From: Mesostigma viride
Taxonomy: Eukaryota; Streptophyta; Mesostigmatophyceae; Mesostigmatales; Mesostigmataceae
DNA: 39,138 nt
Assembly (NCBI GenBank): GCA_009746045.1
Contig: RPFO01000024.1
Location: 69,001-108,138, forward strand
Direction: 5' to 3'
Shown here: piece after piece, positions 32,444 through 39,138 of the stretch
Position numbering within the stretch: position 1 is the first letter of the stretch
How the letters are laid out: every line of letters begins with the position of its first letter
Translations under genes and position numbers: made by a program
The notes under the pieces: generated by a model
The model's database searches: none
What the model was told of the DNA's origin: nothing
What the model saw: the letters and a program-made list of their open reading frames with translations, nothing else

Positions 32444-35400
32444 CTACGGCTCGGCCGTCGCCAGGCAGGCGATCTCGTAGGGCTTGTCGACTAGCTGGAT
32501 GTCCAGCCAGTGGGGCCCCTTGTCGGTGGGCACGGTCATGGCGTCGTCATCCCATCCATCGTAGAAAAGCTTCACTGCTCGGCAGTGCGCTTGCGGTTTG
32601 CGCTCGTGGGGGTTGTATGCGTTGTCCAGCAGCGCCGTCACGTACGACAGCAGCACGGCCTGTCGCTGCTCGTCGCTGGCATCGGTCCCCCCGTGGACGA
32701 GTTCCCCCCCGGAGCTGTGGTACGAGTGGGGGTTGTATCTGATGACCAGCAGCGGCAGCCCCTCGCACGACTGTCCGAGGTTGAACAGCCGCACGAGCTC
32801 GCAGTACTGGTCGTACGAGCGGTGCTGGTGCTCGTCGACCTCGACGATGACGACGTGGGCACCATCCGTGTAGATGATGAAATCCGGCCGGCTCGCCACG
32901 CACTCGCCGCCGTTGATCCGCCGGTCGTGTACCAGCGTCCACCGGGCGATGCGCACCTTCTGTAGGGCAGCGGCCACCTTCCACTCCTCGCGGTGTCGAT
33001 GATTGTTGAACACGACGGGGTCGCAGTACACGCAGCGGTTGCGAAGGGGCCGTCGCTGGCCCGCGATCTTGCCCTCTGCTGGGGTGAGGACCACGGGCAC
33101 CCCCGATCTCCACTCCCAGTGTAGACCACAGTCGTCGCACACGCCCGCCAGCCACCAGTGGCCCGCCTCTGCGTGGGCGTCGCAGAAGCGCTCGCCACGA
33201 TCCGGGTCCGCGTACGTGCCCACGGCCTCGCATGCGTCCGCCTTGCACCGTTGTCGCGGCTCAGGGACGGCGGTGTCTCCCTTGTGCTTCGCGCAGTGGA
33301 CGGCGCGTTTACCCATGTCGCCCCATCCCGCATACGCCTCACACCCTTCCGGGTGTTCGCACCTGGGAGTCACCACATCCACCATGTCCGGATCGGCGTG
33401 CGCCTTGCAGAACCTGCCTTTCTTGGCGCCGCGCTCCGCAAACGAGGGTCGCGCATCACACCCGGGCGGGTGTTGGCACCTGGGATGCACCACGTCCACC
33501 ATGTCCGGCGCGGCGTGCGCCTTGCAGAACCTGCCTTTCTTGGCGCCGCGCTCCGCAAACGAGGGTTGCGCATCACACCCGGGCGGGTGTTGGCACCTGG
33601 GATGCACCACGTCCACCATGTCCGGCGCGGCGTGCTTCCTGCAGAACCTGCCTTTCTTGGCGCCGCGCTCCGCAAACAAGGGGTGCGCATCACACCCGGG
33701 CGGGTGTTGGCACCCGGGATGCACCACGTCCACCATGTCCGGATCGGCGTGCGCCTTGCAGAACCTGCCTTTCTTGGCGCCGCGCTCCGCAAATGAGGGT
33801 CGCGCATCACAGCCGGGCGGGTGTTGGCACCTGGGATTCACCACGTCCACCATGTCCGGCGCGGCGTGCGCCTTGCAGAACCTGCCTTTCTTGGCGCCGC
33901 GCTCCGCAAACGAGGGGTGCGCATCACACCCGGGCGGGTGTTGGCACCTGGGAGTCACCACATCCACCATGTCCGGATCGGCGTGCGCCTTGCAGAACCT
34001 GCCTTTCTTGGCGCCGCGCTCCGCAAATGAGGGTCGCGCATCACAGCCGGGCGGGTGTTGGCACCTGGGATTCACCACGTCCACCATGTCCGGCGCGGCG
34101 TGCGCCTTGCAGAACCTGCCTTTCTTGGCGCCGCGCTCCGCAAACGAGGGTCGCGCATCACACCCGGGCGGGTGTTGGCACCTGGCACTCCGCACGTTCA
34201 CCATGCCATCCTCGATGTGCTTCTTGCAGAACCGGGGCTTCTTGGCGCCGCGCTCCGCAAACGAGGGTCGCGCATCACACCCGGTCGGGTGTTGGCACTT
34301 GGAACTCCGCACGTTCACCATGCTATTCTCGGCGTGGTTCCTGCTCGGCTCGCCAATGCGGCGCGTCCCATTCTGCACACAGTGTTTTACGACATCACCG
34401 CGGGGCCCGCTAGCAGAGCGTGGGTAAGTGATGGCGGCGCGTCTCCCACCACCACGTGCCCCTGCCCACCACGCCCACGCGCCCAACAAGGCCACCCACC
34501 ACGCCCACGCGGGCCACCCACCACCACACGCACGCGCGCCAGCAACCAACACACAAATGCATGCCATGTGAGACATCCGCGGATGCCACCCAGGGCATCG
34601 ACGCGCCGGCCACCTAGGCCCCCGCGGACGCCACCACCACACCACCCACGCATGCCATCCACCGGCACACCCGCGCATGCCATCCATCACGACACCCACG
34701 CATGACATCCACCGCTGCCACTGCCACCACCCACCGCGCCCACGCATGCCAGCAACCACATCCCCGCGTGCCAGTGACCCACATGTCCATGCATGCCATC
34801 AGCTACGGTCCCCCCGCGGGCCATCAATCGCCATACCCACGCACACCGCCGACCACCAGGCCCACACATGCAACAAAACGTCGTGTCCACGCATGCCATC
34901 CACCACCACGCCCGTGCGTGACAGCAACCACGCCCACGTGTGCCAACAACCACGCACACGTATGGGACCAACCACACACGCATGCATGCCGTTGACCACC
35001 ACGTCCACGCATGCCAGCAAGTACACCCACGCGTGCCATCAACCACGCGGCGCACGTGTGCCATCCACCGCGCCCACGCATGCCACCCCCGACCACGCAT
35101 GCCATCAACAATAGGCCCACGCACGCCGTCGACCACCATGCCCACGCAGGCCAGTATCCACACCCACGAGTGTCGGCAACCACAAAGCACACACCCCAGC
35201 ATCCCCGCCCCCCCCCCCCCCCCCCCCCCCCTCCCACCAGCCATCATGCCGCGCGTGCCACGAACCTTCATTCCCACGCACGCCGCCAACAACCATGCCC
35301 GCGCGTGCCATCAGCCACCACACCCGCGAATGGAATCCACCGCCACACCCACGGACGCCACCCTCCGCCACCACGCCCACCAACCACCGCGCCCACGCAT

Positions 35401-35824
35401 GCCATCGGCGGCACCCGCGCGTGCCATCCACCCCGCCCAGGCATGCTAGCAACCCCGGGCCCTCGCACGCCCACAGCCACGCCCGCGCGGGCCCTCAACC
35501 ACGCCCACGCGGGCCCTCAACCACGCCTCGCATGCCATCCACCACCACGTCCACGCCGGCCAGTATCCACGCCCGGGCATGGCACAGCACGCCGATGCCC
35601 GGGCGCATGCCAGCACCCACACCAGCGCGGGCCATCCACCACCCACGTGTGCACGTGTCACGTACCGGCTTCGCCCGCTTGGGGGCCGGGCCGAAATCGT
35701 GCTCGGCAGCACGATGCGCTTCGCCGGGCCCGGTGCCCGCGGTCCACTCCGTAGGACTAGTCACACGGTGTTTGCTGACTGAATGCGCAGCCTGTCCGTC
35801 ACAAGGCCACATCAGTGGGGACAT
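32444..35824 (-). CDS. EsV-1-7 zinc-finger repeat protein fused to a PD-(D/E)XK-like nuclease
   Basis: Proposed exons 35824-35666 (53 codons) and 34372-32444 (642 codons plus TAG), joined in phase 0 by a GTACGT…CAG intron; 695 residues. Exon 1 ends in a basic KRAKP patch, possibly nuclear-targeting. Exon 2 starts with eight exact 39-residue repeats C-X5-C-X16-C-X2-H-X12 (RFCKAH, DMVDVV), then two divergent repeats. This is the EsV-1-7 pattern (normally C-X4-C). CDDC and CVYC pairs suggest a zinc ribbon. The C-terminal part has RPDFIIY and [11 protein letters not shown] followed by a conserved helix (YCELVRLFN), resembling PD-(D/E)XK enzymes known from algal viruses; the usual Lys is replaced (E-V-D). 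Exon 2 domains are firm; exon 1 and the start are inferred. Confidence 0.8.
33362..34297 (-). repeat. 117-bp coding tandem repeat, eight units
   Basis: Exactly 936 bp = 8 x 117 bp, each unit encoding one EsV-1-7 finger. Units 2-8 are nearly identical at DNA level, differing at a few codons (R/H/Q after CDA, A/D before PDMVDV, N/T/H before P). Recent homogenisation or expansion is likely. No indel breaks the frame. Confidence 0.95.
34430..35660. repeat. Degenerate CACGCATGCCA minisatellite in the predicted intron
   Basis: About 1.2 kb of imperfect units of roughly 20-30 bp built on CCCACGCATGCCA(T/G)C(A/C)ACCAC, plus a run of 24 C at 35208-35231. It gives long low-complexity ORFs on both strands. 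It separates the proposed exon 1 from exon 2. Confidence 0.85.
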
Positions 35825-35931
35825 GTCACGCGAACGAGGGAAGTGTTTGTGAGGGTAGTGATCGGGGGACGTGTTTGTGAGGGTAGTGGTCTGACATCCC
35901 GCCCCGCCGTCCTTCCGTCAGGCACTCCGCT

Positions 35932-36750
35932 CTCTCTCTCCCTCTCTCTTCCTTGTCTCCCTCCCTCCCCCTCCTCCCTCTCTCTCTTCCTTGTCTCCCT
36001 CCTCCCTCCTCCTCCCTCCCTCTCCTCCCTCCCCCTCCCTCCCTCCCTCCCTCCCTCCCTCCCTCCCTCCCCTCCCTCCCTCCCTCCCTCCTCCCTCCCT
36101 CCCTCCTCCCTCCCTCCCTCCTCCCTCCCTCCCTCCCTCCCTCCCTCCCTCCCTCCCTCCCTCCCTCCCTCCCTCCCTCCTCCCTCCCTCCCTCCTCCCT
36201 CCCTCCCTCCCTCCCTCCCTCCCTCCCTCCTCCCTCCTCCCTCCCCTCCCCCTCCCTCCCTCCCTCCCTCCCCTCCCTCCCTCCCTCCCCCCTCCTCCCT
36301 CCCTCCCTCCTCCCTCCCTCCCTCCCTCCCTCCCTCCCTCCCTCCCTCCTCCTCCCTCCCTCCTCCCTCCTCCCTCCCTCCCTCCTCCCTCCCCTCCCTC
36401 CCTCCCTCCCTCCTCCCTCCCTCCCTCCTCCCTCCCTCCCTCCCTCCCTCCTCCCTCCTCCCTCCCTCCTCCCTCCCTCCCTCCCTCCCTCCCTCCCTCC
36501 CTCCCTCCCTCCCTCCCTCCCTCCTCCCTCCCTCTCCCTCCCTCCCTCCCTCCCTCCCTCCCTCCTCCTCTCCTCCTCCTCCCTCCCTCCCTCCCTCGAT
36601 CCCTCCTCCTCCCTCCCCCCTCCTCCCTCCCTCCCTCCCTCCCTCCCTCCCTCCCTCCTCCCTTCCTTCCTTCCTTCCTTCCTCTCTCCTTCCTTCCTCC
36701 CTCCTTCCTTCCTTCCTTCCTTCCTTTATTCCCTCCCTCCCTCCCTATCC
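35932..36750. repeat. CCCT/CCT polypyrimidine tract, about 820 bp
   Basis: Almost pure C/T on the plus strand: CT-rich start, then CCCT and CCT units, ending in CCTT (36660-36730). It begins about 110 bp upstream of the proposed start of the EsV-1-7/nuclease gene. Mirror-symmetric purine/pyrimidine DNA of this length can form triplex (H-DNA), and the GGGA strand can form quadruplexes. Confidence 0.95.
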
Positions 36751-37152
36751 CGCTGTGCGGCGGGTTGTCCTCGCTGGTGCATTATATGGCCGGCGGGCGA
36801 GCAAACGTGCAGGTTTGAAAAGAACGACGCGAAAACAACCAAAACAAACGTACGGACTGGCAACGTACCCGCTGTGCGGCTTCGCTGCGTCCACCCGACG
36901 CACGCGGGGTGTCGTTGCGCACCCCGCCTGGTGGCTGCGCCGGTTGGGCAGAAGAAGCCGCGGTACGACGCGGTGGGTGGGCGGGTGGGACGGGGGTGCG
37001 CCAGAACGGGGGTTGCATTAGCGAGGGGAAAATGGTGTGTGCTGCGCCCACGCGCAACCGAACCAGGACATGACGGGCAGCACACCCAACATTCCACACC
37101 CACCACCCATCATCCTGCATTCCCACAAGCGTGCATTTGCTCGGAGTCCCAC
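36751..37152. other. Mixed sequence, possibly 3' part of the neighbouring gene
   Basis: Between the pyrimidine tract and the candidate exons. Minus-strand ORFs are open but low in complexity, and no domain is recognised. It may hold the last exon or 3' untranslated region of the gene at 37153-37690. Confidence 0.35.
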
Positions 37153-37690
37153 CTGCACGGGGTGGCCACCGGCCGAGCGCTCCGTCTCGGTCTTTTCCGC
37201 CTTGCGCGCCGACTCAAGTCGATATTTAATTCTGGCCTCCAGATTTTTCACCTGCACCGTCGGCCATCGCATGCAAAGAAGACAAACACGTGCGTCGAGC
37301 AAGCACTCTCCGGGCATCAGGGCGCGCGGGTCGCTGTGTGGTGGCAATCAGGCGCTGGGCGGGATGGGTGGTGTGTGTGTGGGGGGGGGGGGTGGGGTGG
37401 GGGGGTGGGGGTGGGGGGGGCGAGAGGAAACGGCGAGTGTACTGCGAAGCAGACAACACAACGGGCAGGGACGACATCCTTCACATGCGAGCGTTCGGCG
37501 GCTGCAAGCGACCTACCGCGGACGTCTGCCGGTCATCTTTCTGGTTGACGGCCTCTTTCGTCTGCGTCTGCAGCAAGCTCCTTGTCCTCAGGAGTCTGGT
37601 CACCTTCTCGTCGGCGGGGAGTGCACTGGTGCCGGCCACGTACTCCACGAGCCACCAGTAGTCAGGCAAGGTTGCCTTGCGCTTGTGCAC
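37153..37690 (-). CDS. Two candidate exons of an unrecognised gene
   Basis: Minus-strand exons 37690-37517 (58 codons) and 37251-37153 (33 codons). Each starts after a CAG acceptor and ends before a GTAGGT or GTGGGA donor, and all boundaries are phase 0. The first begins VHKRKATLPDYWWLVEY; the second begins VKNLEARIKYRLESARKAEK and looks like a charged helix or coiled coil. The 265-bp intron between them contains a G-rich tract at 37380-37420. Upstream and downstream exons are not determined. I do not recognise the family. Confidence 0.5.
37380..37420. repeat. G-rich tract (quadruplex potential)
   Basis: Runs of 4-12 G separated by single T in about 40 bp, within the intron of the candidate gene. 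Confidence 0.85.
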
Positions 37691-38626
37691 CTGCATGGGA
37701 TGGCACTCCGAAGCACGATACCACGCAATAGGATTGCATACAAGGGGGTCAGCCACGAGAAATGCCGGACGTACGGCAAGGCACACAACCCCGGCTCACA
37801 CCATTGCACAGAACCAACCGGGCACGCACCCCCGCAAGCAGGAGTGACCAAGCGCAGGCGTGCGACGAGAAAGCCGGCTACGGGGAACCCTGTCCGCGCT
37901 GGCTGTGGGGTCCACCACCAGCAAAACCACGACACACCGTGCGACCGATGTTCCCAACTGGCCTGTTTGCATATCATAACGGATCGTGTGCATCATCGGC
38001 GTGCAGGGCGCCTCTCACGTGGACCCCTGCCACCGTGTCACCCCAACCCAGCCGTCCTGCTTGCCAGCCGGACTCGACCATTGGATGGTGCCGTAGCACG
38101 TAGTGCTATAATGCTGCGGAACGCTCCGCTCCTATTGTGATGAGCGACGGGGCGGGCGCTTACGTCGCACTAGTCGTCCGCCGCTGTCCTCTACTGAGTG
38201 CTGCCAGCGGCTACCACGGTCCGCGCGCCGACATGCGTGTGGTCTACCTGCATTTGTGAGGGACACGCCACATCCTCCTGACCAGCCCATCGCGGCGACT
38301 GATCTCACCCGCCCCCTCGTGATATTGTCGCCCCACCTACCCGCTCCTCACGACGATGGGATCTCGTCCAAGTGGTTGACGGCGGACGCGGGCGGCTCCT
38401 CGAATTGCTCCGGGAGCTTGCGCCTGATTGCCCGCATCTGTCGCCCCCCGGTCACAGCAAACATGAATCGGCCGCAACACGCACGATGCGGGAAGACGGC
38501 GCCGATAGTGGCCCAGGAATTAAATGGGAATGTCAAAAGATCGGAAGAGCGCCACGTCTCCCACCACTCGAAAGCAGTGGTACAGCCGCAACGTGTGCTT
38601 GGTTTGAGCAGCACCGTGTTAAGCAG
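37691..38626. other. Mostly unassigned DNA, one possible exon
   Basis: No complete gene is visible. On the minus strand about 38490-38350 an open stretch reads GRFMFAVTGGRQMRAIRRKL and then EQFEEPPASAVNHLDE, next to a GTGAGG donor. It could be an upstream exon of the gene at 37153-37690, but its phase (2) does not fit the next known exon directly, so another exon would be needed between them. Confidence 0.35.
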
Positions 38627-38641
38627 GTGTGTGTGTGTGTG

Positions 38642-38692
<51 letters not shown>

Positions 38693-38702
38693 GTGTGTGT
38701 GT
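38627..38702. repeat. GT dinucleotide microsatellite
   Basis: About 76 bp of GT with two GC interruptions. Confidence 0.95.
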
Positions 38703-38820
38703 GCAACTGTCGGGTTGGGCGTGCATCCATCTCAAAAGCTTCCCCTTAACAGCCGACCAGGCATCCACTTCCCAGGGAGAGCGCTGCCTCGAGATACCAA
38801 TTTCGCCCATGGCCATTGCC

Positions 38821-39138
38821 CCCACCCCCCGACACCACCACCCATCCACCCACCCCCACCCACCCACCCACCCGCACCCACCCACGTGCATCCCAGCCAG
38901 CCAGCCAGCCACCCATGCATGGATGCTAGCACCCCCCCCCCCCCCCCCCCCCCCCCCCCACCCCCCCACCCACCCCCCACCACCCCCCCACCCCACCCCA
39001 CCCACCCCCTGTGAGCAACGCACGCATGCATGCTTGGCAGCCACCGACTCACCCACCCCCACGCACACGTGCACGCCAGTCCCACCCACCACCCCACCCC
39101 ACCCCACCCCCCCACCCACCACCACCTTCAGTGCCCCC
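38821..39138. repeat. CCCA-rich low-complexity region with a 28-C run
   Basis: CCACCC/CCCA repeats to the window end, including an uninterrupted C run at 38932-38959. ORFs here are compositional artefacts. Confidence 0.9.

Noticed and set aside
33003-34427. Long plus-strand ORFs opposite the finger array
   Set aside because: Shadows of the 117-bp coding repeat; no family resemblance, whereas the minus frame keeps all Cys/His ligands.
34373-34759. N-terminal extension of the EsV-1-7 ORF rich in Gly, Trp and Met
   Set aside because: It is translated minisatellite. A CAG acceptor at 34375-34373 and a phase-matched exon 1 at 35666-35824 give a better model.
35783-37548. Pro/Ser/Leu-rich ORFs of up to 531 codons
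   Set aside because: They follow the CCCT/CCT simple repeat in overlapping frames. Composition alone explains them.
38821-39138. Telomere-like C-rich end
   Set aside because: CCCA and poly-C without a regular telomeric unit such as CCCTAAA or CCCTAAAA; it is simple repeat.

Overview
The window is nuclear DNA of a eukaryote, most likely a green alga. One gene is recognisable end to end: alpha-COP (COPA) on the minus strand, with eight exons joined by GT-AG introns. Its C-terminus (…SQVR) and several internal stretches resemble the land-plant protein more than the animal one. TGTAA, the usual chlorophycean poly(A) signal, lies downstream of both well-supported host genes. Exons are GC-rich, introns carry minisatellites, and one gene encodes EsV-1-7 cysteine-rich repeats, a family reported from brown algae, their viruses and some green algae. 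No prokaryotic features were seen.

Layout. 1-7775: 3' part of a Ty3/gypsy chromovirus (element 1), whose 5' end lies outside the window. 7776-8089: short stretch of host DNA. 8090-20799: a complete second chromovirus (element 2) in the same orientation, with 703-bp LTRs and a GAGGG target-site duplication. Each element carries gag, a pol in the -1 frame behind an A_AAA_AAC slippery heptamer (protease, RT, RNase H, integrase, chromodomain), and a third ORF of unknown function where env would lie. Element 2 pol is split by a 3.28-kb non-autonomous TIR element (11508-14789) whose ends are made of 10-bp phased GTGGTAAAAA repeats. 20805-21189: COPA 3' flank. 21190-29966: COPA; intron 4 holds a 34-bp minisatellite caught in an exact 925-bp tandem duplication. 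29967-32353: intergenic DNA with a cluster of long palindromes and direct repeats. 32444-35824 (minus): predicted two-exon gene joining eight exact-length EsV-1-7 repeats to zinc ribbons and a PD-(D/E)XK-like nuclease domain. 35932-36750: about 0.8 kb of CCCT/CCT simple repeat just upstream of that gene. 37153-37690 (minus): two candidate exons of an unrecognised gene. 38627 to end: GT and C-rich simple repeats.

How it fits together. COPA is a housekeeping gene of COPI vesicle transport. Element 2 inserted tail-to-tail about 390 bp beyond its stop codon. The most novel locus is the EsV-1-7/nuclease fusion, which looks like a DNA-targeting or virus-derived protein. Most frameshifts in the two retroelements are 1-2 nt indels at non-shared sites, whereas the single-copy genes are clean, so part of the apparent decay may be unpolished sequencing error in repeats.
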